Shown: piece after piece, positions 17,209 through 25,744 of the stretch | Numbering within the stretch: position 1 is the stretch's first letter | Layout: each line of letters starts with the position of its first letter | From: JAWVFM01 sp963739355 | GTDB lineage: Bacteria > Actinomycetota > Thermoleophilia > Solirubrobacterales > 70-9 | NCBI GenBank assembly: GCA_963739355.1 | Contig: CAVUAD010000007.1 | Coordinates: 434,001 to 498,000 of the forward strand | DNA length: 64,000 nucleotides | Reading direction: 5' to 3' | The notes under the pieces: generated by a model | What the model saw: the letters and a program-made list of their open reading frames with translations, nothing else | The model's database searches: none | What the model was told of the DNA's origin: nothing | Program-made: the position numbers and the translations under genes

Positions 17209-18798
17209 CTAGAACGCCGGCTCGGCGGAGATGTCGATCTCGGCGCGCTCGGGCTCGCGATCCCCGGCGAGGAGCCAGCCGAGGACCTCGCCCTCCATGG
17301 CGGCCGGAGTCGGGCAGCCGAACATGTGGAGGGCCGTGGGCGCCACGTCGAACTCGCGCGGGGTGGGCTGGCCCTCCGGAAGCTCCCCGGGGGCGATGGC
17401 GGGGCCGGCGGCGATCAGGAACCCGCTCCCGTTGTGCTCCGTGCGCGCGTACGGCCCGCCGCCGTCGTCGATCGCTCCGGCTCGCGGGTGGCGGACCCTG
17501 CGGATGTGCCTCCCGGGCGCCCAGCGGACCAGGAGGTCGGGCATCTGGTCGACGCGGGCCCCCGGCGCGATCTCGGCGATCGCGATCACCTCGGCGATGG
17601 CCGGCTCGCCGGTGTCGAGGTCCACAAGCGCCTCGAGGTCGGCCGTGATCTCGGCCAGCAGCGCAGGCCGGTCGGCGACCGGGACGATCCCCTCGGGCTC
17701 GCGTCCCTGGAGGTTGACCCGTATCCACGACGAGCCGGGCTCGGCTTCGGAGACGGCGCGGCTGCGCGACCAGTCGATCGACTTCCCCCAGGCGCGGTCG
17801 GCGATGCCCTCCGCCGTGCCGACCGGGATCAGCCTTCGCAGCCGGTGGCGCAGGAAGCGGGGGACCACGCGCGTCGCCACCTTCATCGCCGTGGCCCGCC
17901 GGCCACCGCGGGCCACGCGCGCCGCCGGCACCTGGTAGCCGAGCGCGACCATGACGTTGCGCAGCAGGTCCTTCGACGTCTCGTTCGGCCGCAGCCCGAC
18001 CGTCGAGACCACCATCACGTTCGCGTCGGGCCCCGCCGCCTCGAGGACCCTGGCGAGGTTGCGGTCCGCCTTCCGGTAGGTGTCGAGCAGGCCGGTCGGC
18101 ACGGCGTAGCGGGCCCATCTGCCCGGCGGCCCCGTTGACTCCAGGTGGTGGTGGTAGGCGTGCCCGGCGAAGTGGCCCTCTACGTAGTTGACGACGGCGA
18201 GGCTCCAGTCGCTGCGGCCGAGGAGGTCGAGCATCAGGTCGGTCCGCCGCCTGGCCAGGGTTCCGAGAACCCGGCGGTAGCGGCGCTCCGACAGCGGGCC
18301 GCGCTTGTAGTCGCGGTTGATCCAGTCTGGGTGGCTGCCGTGGCGCGCGCTGAGCTCCTCGAAGAGCTCGGGAGGCCAGGAGGCGCCCTGGCGGGTGACC
18401 CGCAGGCCCCAGCCGCTGAACTCGGTCACCTCGTCGTCGTGAAGCCCCCCCGAGTACGGGATGTCGAAGACCACGACCTTGGGCTTCGGATCCGGCGACT
18501 GCTCGCGCAGCGTCGCCCAGAACGGGCGCACCCAGCCGCCGGCCGCCATGCGCGCCTGGTCGACCGTTCCCGGCTGCACGATTCGCCAGTTGTAGATCCC
18601 GTGCTCGCCGGCCGTGGTCCCGGTGATCAGCGAGGCCCACGAGGACTCGGGCATGTGCTCGCCACGCGACCGCAGCGGCGCGGCGACTCCCCGCTCGGCC
18701 AGCCGCGCCAGGGTGGGCAGCTTGCCCTCCCGCATCCAGCGCATGGCGAGGTCGCCGTCGACGGCGTCGAAGCCGACGATGAGCAGCCGTTCGCTCAC
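17209..18798 (-). CDS. Type I phosphodiesterase/nucleotide pyrophosphatase
   Basis: Product of 529 aa from GTG 18798, overlapping the upstream glycosyltransferase stop by 4 bp. Alkaline-phosphatase-superfamily signatures are the metal Asp in IVGFDAVDGD (8-16), the LPTLARLAERGV stretch, the nucleophile region ESSWASLITGTTAGEHGIYNW (51-71), the VVNYVEGHFAGHAYH metal segment and the late HNGSGFLIAAG (usual H-x-x-x-G). It probably cleaves a phosphodiester or pyrophosphate bond in a nucleotide-sugar or lipid-linked intermediate. Placement between two GT4 genes points to glycan metabolism. No signal peptide seen. Confidence 0.85.
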   Translation of the reverse strand: MSERLLIVGFDAVDGDLAMRWMREGKLPTLARLAERGVAAPLRSRGEHMPESSWASLITGTTAGEHGIYNWRIVQPGTVDQARMAAGGWVRPFWATLREQSPDPKPKVVVFDIPYSGGLHDDEVTEFSGWGLRVTRQGASWPPELFEELSARHGSHPDWINRDYKRGPLSERRYRRVLGTLARRRTDLMLDLLGRSDWSLAVVNYVEGHFAGHAYHHHLESTGPPGRWARYAVPTGLLDTYRKADRNLARVLEAAGPDANVMVVSTVGLRPNETSKDLLRNVMVALGYQVPAARVARGGRRATAMKVATRVVPRFLRHRLRRLIPVGTAEGIADRAWGKSIDWSRSRAVSEAEPGSSWIRVNLQGREPEGIVPVADRPALLAEITADLEALVDLDTGEPAIAEVIAIAEIAPGARVDQMPDLLVRWAPGRHIRRVRHPRAGAIDDGGGPYARTEHNGSGFLIAAGPAIAPGELPEGQPTPREFDVAPTALHMFGCPTPAAMEGEVLGWLLAGDREPERAEIDISAEPAF

Positions 18799-19973
18799 GC
18801 TCCGATCTCCTCCCAGACGCCCAGCATGCGCCGGACATGATCGCCTACATCGTGCCGGCGGGCCAGCCGCTCGCGCGCAGCGGCGTCCGGCCGGTGCTCG
18901 GGAAACGCGCGGCGCTCGCACACGGCTCGCATGCGCTCCAGCAGCTCGGCCCGGCTCCCGTTCGCGAAGAGCAGGCCGCTGCGGCCCTCCTCGACCGATT
19001 CGGCAAACCCGCCCTCGCGGGCCGCGATCACCGGCACGTCTCTCACGATCGCCTCGATCGCGACGATCCCCAGCGGCTCGCGGTAGAGCGACGGCGCCAC
19101 CAGCGCCCAGGCGTCCTGCAGCCGCAGGGTCCAGTCGCGCGCCATCCCGAGCACGAAGTCGACCGCGCCGCGGATCCCCACGGCGTCGGCCGCGCCCATC
19201 ACCCGTTCGCGCGAGCTGCCGTCGCCGCAGATCGTCAGTCGCGCCTCTGGCTGGTCGCGCAGCTGCTCGGCAAATGTGTCGAGGAGCAGGTCGAGGCCCT
19301 TCACCGGTGCCAGCCGGCCCGCGTAGACGAGGTGCGGAGCGCTCGCCGGCCGGCGCTCGAACGACGGCTCGGGCGGAGCGATCGGAAGGGCTTCGGGCTG
19401 GGCGGCGATCCCGGCCTGCTCCAGCGCGCCGGCGAGGTGGGCGCTGCAGGCGAACACCCGGTCGACGCTCGCCAGGCCGGCGCGGAAGACGCTGTAGCGG
19501 GCCAGTTCGCGGGCGGCGCGGAGGGTGCCCAGGCAGCCCTCCCGCCGGCATACCCGGCCCATCGGCACCCGGCACTGGCGCCCGCCGGGCAGGAGCTTCG
19601 TGCCCACGGGGCACACCGCCTTCCAGTCGGCGACCATGATCGTCGTCGCGCGCGAGCGCAGCGGCGCCAGCACGGCCGGCGAGAGGTAGGGCAGGAACAT
19701 CGCCAGGTGGACCACGTCGGGGTCGAAGTCGCGAAGCGCCCGCCGCATCGTCGCCAGGGCGCTCGGGTTCGCCACCTGGAGGAACGCCTGGGCGCGCGGC
19801 CGCTCGGTCGTGCGCGCGACGTAGGTGGCGCTGCCGTCGGCCTTGGACCCGATTGAGGAGGTCATCAGGCGCACCTCGTGCCCAGCCGCCTCCAGGCCGT
19901 CGCGAAGCTCCAGCACGTAGCGCTCGGTTCCGGCCCAGCGCAGGGGCCAGTCGGTGACCAGCAGGACCTTCAA
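18795..19973 (-). CDS. GT4-family glycosyltransferase with Cys cluster
   Basis: Product of 392 aa. GT-B fold with start KVLLVTDWPLRWAGTERYV, middle HLVYAGRLAPVKGLDLLLDTF and donor site APSLYREPLGIVAIEAI. An unusual insert at residues 121-147 holds four cysteines (C121, C134, C142, C147) in an otherwise Cys-poor protein and could bind a metal or be disulphide bonded; similar CP-x-G...C...C...C inserts occur in some GT4 enzymes. Its start overlaps the oxidoreductase gene by 4 bp and its stop overlaps the phosphodiesterase start by 4 bp. Confidence 0.88.
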   Translation of the reverse strand: MKVLLVTDWPLRWAGTERYVLELRDGLEAAGHEVRLMTSSIGSKADGSATYVARTTERPRAQAFLQVANPSALATMRRALRDFDPDVVHLAMFLPYLSPAVLAPLRSRATTIMVADWKAVCPVGTKLLPGGRQCRVPMGRVCRREGCLGTLRAARELARYSVFRAGLASVDRVFACSAHLAGALEQAGIAAQPEALPIAPPEPSFERRPASAPHLVYAGRLAPVKGLDLLLDTFAEQLRDQPEARLTICGDGSSRERVMGAADAVGIRGAVDFVLGMARDWTLRLQDAWALVAPSLYREPLGIVAIEAIVRDVPVIAAREGGFAESVEEGRSGLLFANGSRAELLERMRAVCERRAFPEHRPDAAARERLARRHDVGDHVRRMLGVWEEIGA

Positions 19974-20963
19974 CGCCCCGCGGCGCTCCGTTCCGCCTCC
20001 AGCACGATCTCCAGGCTGCGCCGGCCGTCGGTGATCGTCGGCAGCGAGTGCGGCTCGCCCTGGCAGGCACGGGCGAACTCGCGCAGGGCGAGGCCGAACG
20101 AGGGCTCGCGGCGGGGGATGGGCAGGGCGCGCAGCCTCGTCGCCAGCACGCTCGGGCCCGCGGGCGCGGGCCGGCGGCGGCGCGTGACGCGGGCCGGCCA
20201 GCGCTCCGCCCTCAGGACGCCGTCGCTGCCCTCCACCTCCCAGCGGTGCTTTCGGCCCTGGACGTAGGACACCACGACCTCAACCCGCACCCCGTCGCTC
20301 ATCCGCAGGACGAAGCGCGCGTCGTCGTGCTCGAAGCGCTTCGAGTCCAGGCTCGCGTCCTCCACGCCCGCGACCTCGGTGCCCAGCAGCCAGCGCGCGA
20401 AGTCGGTTTCGTGTGAGGCGACGTCCAGCAGCACCCCGCCCCCGGAGCTCCGCGCGAGCTTCCACTCGGCCATCGTCGCCGGGTCCGCGGCCTCGCAGTG
20501 CCACGCCCGGACGTGGCGGACCGCGCCGATCTCGCCCTCGCCGACCCGCCGCTTCAGCTCGGCGAACGCCGGGCTCAGCCGGAACTGAAAGCCGACAGCG
20601 GTGACGGCGTCGGCGGGTGGCGAGCGCCGCCTCGATCCGGCGCGCCTCCTCGAGGTCGACGGCGACTGGCTTCTCCAGGTAGAGGTGCTGGTCGCCCGCG
20701 GCCACCGCCGCCGCGATCTCCGCGTGCGCCGGCGTCGCGGCGCAGACCACGATCGCGTCGATTCCGGGTGAGTCGATCAGCTCCCCGACATCCTCACCCA
20801 CCTCCACGCCCGGCAGGTCCGGCAGCGCCGAGCGCGCCGCCGCGGAGGGGTCGGCCACCGCGACGAGCTCGATGCGCGGGTCGGCCTGAAGCTCTCGCAG
20901 GTGGTACTGGCGGGCGATTGCGCCGCAGCCGGCGAGCCCGACCCGCAGCGGGGGCGGAGTCAA
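19970..20963 (-). pseudogene. Gfo/Idh/MocA oxidoreductase with a frameshift
   Basis: The first part (from TTG 20963) gives the NAD-binding start RVGLAGCGAIARQYHL and the catalytic EKP motif (LEKPVAVDLEEA). The second part, in a different minus frame ending at 19970, gives the C-terminal domain (VGFQFRLSPAFAEL, GGGVLLDVASHETDFARWLLG, then the late sheet). The two join across about 20608-20622 with one surplus base (or two missing). Together they make a normal-length NAD(P)-dependent sugar oxidoreductase acting in nucleotide-sugar or sugar-acid metabolism. It heads the glycan operon and overlaps the next gene by 4 bp. Whether the break is in the genome or in the assembly cannot be told here. 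Confidence 0.8.
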
Positions 20964-21291
20964 CGGCTCCTGCGCGGGCCGGGCCCACTCAGTGCCCGCG
21001 CTTCGTTTCGATGCTCAGCCCGACGCAAACCTGCGCCGAAGTATCGCCGGTCGGATCGAACAGGGCCGTCTACCGCCTCGTGATCCAGGGACGTCCCGAT
21101 TTCGCGGTAAATCGCAACTCAGAAAGTCGCTATTTGCGGACGCAACCGGCGTCTGCCCCTGGAGCTGGGCCTAGGATCGATGCAGGTGTCGCTTTGTTCG
21201 GTGAGGGTTCGTCTGCATCGTGTTGGTGGCGTAAGCGTTACGCGGGGGGCGAGCGGCCAAGTTGCGGGATTGCACTCCGTGAGGACCGCGA
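20964..21291. promoter_or_regulatory. 328-bp divergent intergenic region with two inverted repeats
   Basis: No convincing gene. It separates the glycan operon from the sigma factor gene. Two symmetric elements are visible: CGATGCAG (21178-21185) with CTGCATCG (21213-21220), perfect 8-bp arms, 27-bp spacer; and GCGTAA (21229-21234) with TTACGC (21238-21243), 3-nt loop. Both are within 115 bp of the sigma gene start and may be operators or a leader hairpin. A TAGGAT-like -10 lies at 21172-21177. Confidence 0.4.
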
Positions 21292-22666
21292 GTGAACCCT
21301 GTCTCCACACCTGAGCGTTCCTCGCGAGGGCTAACTCCCGACAGCTGGGAAGCGCGATCGGCGCGGCTCTTCGAGGAGCTGCGCCGCCCCGCCGCGGCAA
21401 TGCTCCGGAGAGCGTTCGGCAGCGCGTTCAGCGCCGAGGAGATCGACGACATCTACTCGAGCGCCTGGCTCGGGACCCTCAGGGCGTTGGCGCGGCGTGA
21501 AGCGGGCCTGGCCGACGAAGAGATCCGCAAGTACGTCCTGACCGCGGTGGCCCACCAGGCGAGCAAGGAGCTGCGCCGGCGCCGGCGCCGGCCGACCTCG
21601 CCGATCGACGAAGCTCCGGAAGTGTTGGATCCGATTGCGCCGGCGCCGGAGGATCAGGCGGTGGCTGCCGAGGAACGCGGCATCGCGCGAGAGCTGCTCG
21701 TGACGCTGCCGCCGCGCCGTCGCGCGGTGATGATGCTTCGTTACGGCTGGGGTCTGGAGCCGCGTCAGGTCTGCGGCCTAGTCAAGGGGTTGTCGCCGCG
21801 CGCGTATCGGAAGGAGATAACACGCGGCATAAACGACCTGACGGAGCGGATGCGCCTGGTGGAACGAGGGGAGTGGTGCGCGGACCGCGAGCCGCTGTTG
21901 AAGGCATATGCATCCGGGCTCGCCGACGCCGAACAGGACCGCCAGGCCCAGCACCACCTCGCGAACTGCCGCACCTGCGCCGAGTTCGTCGGCCGGCTGA
22001 CCGGGCATCTCCACGACATCGGGAGCGGAGTCATGTTGCCGCTCGCCGTCGGCGGTGCGGATGCTCGAGGCCGACTTCCAGCACTCTTCGATCAGCTTCG
22101 GCTCCCGGGCCATCGCGGCGAGGCGAGCGATGCGGCGTCGGCCGTCTCGACCCAGAGTGGAGCGGTGCGAGGTGGCGGGTCGGCGGGCGCCGGCGTGCTC
22201 GCGAAGGTCGCCGGCCTCGGGGCCGGCGGCAAGCTCGCGGCGGTGTGCGTTGCCGGGGGTGCGGCGGCGGTGACCTGCGCTGCGGTGGGACTCGCGCCTC
22301 TTCCAATCCACGACAAGACTGCGACCGCGAAGCAGCCAGCCCACGCGGCGATAAGGCGCGACCACCACCGCGGTCCCCCGCCGGACCCGGTCACCTTGGT
22401 GCGGCCGACGATCCACGCGATGACCTTCGAGTCCAGCTCCGCAGCATGCATCAACGGATCCGGACCCGAAGGGGGAGCCGGCTCAGCCCTCGGACCAGGT
22501 CGCAGCGCCCGCTCCGGTCGTCGCCACGGCGTCTCCCGCCGAGAGTGAGTTCGGGACGGCCGCGGCCGCGATGCCGGCCAACTCCTCCGGAGGCTCGAGC
22601 GCTTCTGGCGGAAGCTCGAACGGGAGCCCGGAGAGCTCAGACGTTGGATCGGAGTTCGGCCCGTGA
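21292..22666 (+). CDS. ECF-type sigma factor fused to a zinc anti-sigma-like segment (frame break near the end)
   Basis: From GTG 21292. Sigma region 2 lies at about residues 25-100 (EIDDIYSSAWLGTLRALARRE), region 4 at about 130-190 (TLPPRRRAVMMLRYGWGLEPRQV). Then HHLANCRTC (H222-x3-C226-x2-C229) gives a zinc anti-sigma-like motif, and a single hydrophobic helix follows at about 313-336. Sigma factor and sensor are thus in one chain, as known for some ECF groups. The uninterrupted frame ends at 22548, but the +1 frame reads a Pro/Ser/Gly tail with ESEFG and finishes SEFGP at 22666, exactly overlapping the next GTG by 4 bp. I infer a frameshift at about 22420-22450 and a true end at 22666. It likely controls the secreted proteins downstream. 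Confidence 0.8.
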
Positions 22667-24516
22667 AGCGGCTGGCAGGGCTGGCGGTGGCGATGGCGCT
22701 GGTCGCCCCGGCAGTCGCCCATGCGGCCGGCGGGACCTACACCGTCGCCGAGTGCGATGCGGCCAACCGGGATGACGCGGACGCCCTCCTGCACGACAGC
22801 GCCGCGTACTCGACGAAGAACAACTGCAGCGACCCCTCGGAGGACTACTCGTTGCAGATCGAGAGCCGCAAGCCCGCCACTCTGGATCACCGCGGCCTGA
22901 TTCACTTCGCGACGCCGTCTCGCGATCTGGGGATCGTCGGCGTTCGGGTCGACGCGAAGCTGCGCGGAAATAGCGGGAGCCATCCGCGCCTATGGCTCGC
23001 CGACCGCGACTTCAACGAGCTCCACCGGATCGCCGGCAGCGACTCGCCGGGCAACGGCTTCCATCACTACAGCTGGAACGCGCCCGGCCCAGGTGCTCGC
23101 CAGTTCATCGCAAGCCTCACGTGCAAGAACGAGGACGGGTGCCCTCAATCCAACATCGCAAAGACCTGGATCCGGAACGTCCGGCTGATCGTGGCGGACT
23201 ACGCCGATCCGGAGCTCGGCGAGCTGGGCGGGAGCTTGCTTGAGCCAGGATGGGTGAAGGGGGAGGCTGATCTCGATGCGGCGAGCACTGATCTGGCTCG
23301 GGTTTCTGGGCGTCCAGGCGTCTGTCAACAGACGCGGAAGTCACGGCGAGGGAGGCCGAGTGCACTCGTCGTCCCCGGGTCCGCCCTGGCGGTCTCGTTT
23401 GTTCCGTGCTCAGGCAGTCCTGGAACTCGATGCGTCCGACCGACACGACGAATGCCCCCGTTTCATGGATGGATCCAACACAATTTCGATCTGCGCGAGC
23501 GACTTCGCAGACAACCAGACATGCTCGCGAAGCGATGGTCCTCGTGGACAATTCGGCCCCCGGCTTTGGGATTCGCGAATTCGCAGAATCCCCAGAACCC
23601 TGAGCGGGTCGCGGGTTGCGACGATCGACGCTGGGAGCGGAGTGGCAATCTGGAACGATCTCGTATCGGCCCGCCGGCGGAAGCAACTTGGACGCCGCTC
23701 GAAACGGTCGAGCGGCGAGCGACGGGCTCTCGGCGTACATCGATTCGACTGCCGTTCCAGCCGGTGACTACGAGTTCATGGCGACCGCGACCGACGTCGC
23801 GGGCAACTCGAGCTCAACAACAAAACGCGCCAACGGCCAGCCGATGGTTCTTGTCGTTCCCGCTCAAGGCAGGGACGCGTTTGAACGCACATCTGGTCCC
23901 CGGCGGAGAGCGGCGGGAGACGGTCGCCTACGGACGGGAGTCCAAGGTTGCCGGCCGTCTGCTCAACGCGTCCGGCAAACCGATCGCTCGCGAGAAGGTG
24001 AAGGTCGTCGAGCACTTCGCGCCGGGTGCACTCATCGACAAGCGCGTTCGAGTCATGCGAACAGATCGCGGAGGATTCTTCGGGGAGCGAATCCCGGCCG
24101 GCCCATCGCGAACGATCACGGTGAGCTACAAGGGCTCGCGGAGATACCTCAACGATGCCGTCCGCGCCGGCCGCCTGGTCGTGAGAAGCAAGGCCGGCCT
24201 TCACACGTCGCGACGCAGGGTCAAGGAGGGCCGCTCGGTCGTCTTCAAGGGAACGGTGCGCCACAAGGGCGCCCGAATCCCGCCCGGAGGCAAGCTCGTC
24301 GAGCTCCAGGTTCGCGACGGCAAGTTCTGGAACACGGTGCGACAGGCCTTCTATACGAAGCCGGACGGCCGCTACCGGTTGCGCTACAGGTTCCGGGCGG
24401 ATTACACGAGGAACGCCAAGTTCCACTTCAGGGTCAAGATCGTCCGCGAGCAGGGGTGGCCGTATCGGGCGCCCATACGCACGCGCTCACGCAAGGTTGT
24501 TGTCGTTGCGCGCTAG
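22663..24516 (+). CDS. Secreted Ig/Big-like surface protein, reading frame broken several times
   Basis: GTG 22663 overlaps the sigma gene tail. A signal peptide (RLAGLAVAMALVAPAVAHA) and a beta-rich domain with Cys pairs (TYTVAECDAANRDD) are in frame 1 up to about 23280. Coherent sequence then moves between frames: frame 2 (GFLGVQASVN; FMDGSNTISICASDFADNQTC), frame 3 (REAMVLVDNSAPGFG), frame 1 (FANSQNPQNPER), frame 2 (ATIDAGSGVA), frame 3 (SGTISYRPAGGS... YEFMATATDVAGNSSSTTKRA) and back to frame 1 (PLKAGTRLNAHLVPGG) at about 23860. The C-terminal 200 residues are intact tandem beta-sandwich repeats (VAGRLLNASGKPIA; VFKGTVRHKG). It is a large surface protein that, as sequenced, could not be made correctly. 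Confidence 0.72.
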   Translation: MKRLAGLAVAMALVAPAVAHAAGGTYTVAECDAANRDDADALLHDSAAYSTKNNCSDPSEDYSLQIESRKPATLDHRGLIHFATPSRDLGIVGVRVDAKLRGNSGSHPRLWLADRDFNELHRIAGSDSPGNGFHHYSWNAPGPGARQFIASLTCKNEDGCPQSNIAKTWIRNVRLIVADYADPELGELGGSLLEPGWVKGEADLDAASTDLARVSGRPGVCQQTRKSRRGRPSALVVPGSALAVSFVPCSGSPGTRCVRPTRRMPPFHGWIQHNFDLRERLRRQPDMLAKRWSSWTIRPPALGFANSQNPQNPERVAGCDDRRWERSGNLERSRIGPPAEATWTPLETVERRATGSRRTSIRLPFQPVTTSSWRPRPTSRATRAQQQNAPTASRWFLSFPLKAGTRLNAHLVPGGERRETVAYGRESKVAGRLLNASGKPIAREKVKVVEHFAPGALIDKRVRVMRTDRGGFFGERIPAGPSRTITVSYKGSRRYLNDAVRAGRLVVRSKAGLHTSRRRVKEGRSVVFKGTVRHKGARIPPGGKLVELQVRDGKFWNTVRQAFYTKPDGRYRLRYRFRADYTRNAKFHFRVKIVREQGWPYRAPIRTRSRKVVVVAR

Positions 24517-24528
24517 CGTTCCGGGTGG

Positions 24529-25144
24529 ATGTCTCGCCACCTCACGTATTCGAACGTGGTGGCCACCCTCGCTCTCTTCATCGCGCTGGGGGGCGGCGCG
24601 CTGGCCGTCTCGAAGATCGGATCAGGCGACATCCGGAACGGCTCGATCAGGAGCAAGGACCTGAAGAACCACGCGGCGGTGCAGAACCGGGACGTGAAGG
24701 AGAACGGACTGCGGGGCAAGTCGATCGCGGAGGGAACGCTGGATGCCTCTCGGTTCGCTCCGGTCGTCGGCGATGAAGCTGGCGATTGCGACCCGACATC
24801 CGGAACGGTGTTCGTCGATTGCGTGAAGGTGAACGTTGCGCTTCGCAGCCCCGCCCGACTCCTGGTGATCGCGACAGGCAACGAGGAGAGCCTCGGCGGT
24901 CCTGCTGCTGCGAATTGCGAGTTCCGGATTGATGGCAAGACGGTCTCAAGTCGTTTACCCCGGGCGAGAGCATCTCTGCCAACACCGACACAACGGCGAC
25001 TGATGGATTTGCCCGAACGTATCGTCTCACGGAGCTCCACTCCAGCCCGGCCACCACAAGGTCGCGCTTGCCTGCGCTGAGCTCTCGGGCGACGTCAAGA
25101 TCGACGTTCCAACGATCGCCGTCCTCGCGATCAACGAGCCCTAG
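24529..25144 (+). pseudogene. Exported repeat-type protein with two frame breaks
   Basis: ATG 24529. The start LTYSNVVATLALFIALGGGALA is a signal/anchor that opens a family common in Thermoleophilia, followed by short Gly-Ser-Lys-Asp-Leu-Lys repeats (SIRSKDLKNHAAVQNRDVKENGLRGKSIAEG). The frame is right to about 24945 (NCEFRIDGKTVSS). It then continues in another frame (FTPGESISANTDTTATDGFART) and, after about 25040, in a third (GHHKVALACAELSGDVKIDVPTIAVLAINEP), ending at the TAG at 25144. The first frame itself stops at 25080. Two indels are therefore inferred. Function unknown; surface location likely. Confidence 0.7.
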
Positions 25145-25185
25145 CCGCTGGAGTTGGAGACGGTTGAAGGGCGGGGGTTAGGTGG

Positions 25186-25350
25186 TCAGCTCGAGCGCAG
25201 GACCTCTTGCTTCTGCATCTCGAACTCTGAGTCCGAGAGGATGCCCTGGTCGCGGAGGCCGGCGAGCTTCTTGAGCTGGTCGGCGACCTCGACGCTCAGA
25301 GCCGCTGGTGTGAGCCTCACCGTGGCCTGGCCGCCGGCTCGAGGGACCAC
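25186..25350 (-). CDS. Small SHOCT-domain protein
   Basis: A short minus-strand frame, GTG 25350 to TGA 25186, gives about 54 aa. Its last 36 residues, DQLKKLAGLRDQGILSDSEFEMQKQEVLRSS, match the SHOCT consensus (L-x-x-L-x-x-G-x-I-x-x-x-E-F-x-x-x-K). SHOCT is an oligomerisation helix pair usually found at the end of larger proteins, so this may be the remnant of one; the upstream part up to an in-frame TAA near 25423 shows no recognisable domain. The start is a guess. Confidence 0.5.
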   Translation of the reverse strand: MVPRAGGQATVRLTPAALSVEVADQLKKLAGLRDQGILSDSEFEMQKQEVLRSS

Positions 25351-25466
25351 CCGGGCGCTCTGTGCCCGCGGCCGCGTATGGGGAGAGCTGTCCGAGCCCT
25401 TGACAGCCGCGGCCTCTCGCGCTTAGGGTCGGTGTGATGTGTTGGGTAGGTAGGGGAATTCAAGTA

Positions 25467-25497
25467 ACCCATACAAAACCCATACAGACGCTATACT
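25467..25497 (+). promoter_or_regulatory. Direct repeats and -10 box before the RHH gene
   Basis: ACCCATACA occurs at 25467-25475 and again at 25478-25486, an 11-bp period (about one helical turn), just before TATACT (25492-25497), a good -10. This spacing is what ribbon-helix-helix dimers bind in tandem. Autoregulation by the RHH protein 28 bp downstream is a reasonable inference. No clear -35 is present. Confidence 0.45.
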
Positions 25498-25524
25498 GGT
25501 TTCACCCAGCGAAAGGAACCCACG

Positions 25525-25734
25525 ATGGCGTCAGTCAAGGCCTCATTCAACCTCCCGGAGGAGGAGTTGAACCAGCTTCGAGAGCTGGCCAGCCAGCGCA
25601 ACGTCTCAGTCACTCAGGCTCTTCGCCAAGCGATCGCCGACTCCAAGTTCATCCAGGAACAGAGCGAGCAGAAGAACAAGGTCCTGGTCGACGATGGGAA
25701 GGGCGCGGTGAAGGAGGTCATCTTCAACCGATAG
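25525..25734 (+). CDS. Ribbon-helix-helix (CopG-like) DNA-binding protein
   Basis: Product of 69 aa with CGAAAGGAACC before ATG 25525. The strand VKASFNLPEEELNQLRELASQRNVSVTQALRQAIADSKFIQEQ is a classic ribbon-helix-helix: a beta strand for the major groove, helix, turn at N-V-S-V, and second helix. The remaining C-terminus (KNKVLVDDGKGAVKEVIF) is a small strand pair. It may repress itself and the next gene, which starts 10 bp after its stop. It resembles antitoxins, but the neighbour is a membrane protein and not a recognisable toxin. Confidence 0.8.
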   Translation: MASVKASFNLPEEELNQLRELASQRNVSVTQALRQAIADSKFIQEQSEQKNKVLVDDGKGAVKEVIFNR

Positions 25735-25744
25735 GAGGGCAAAC

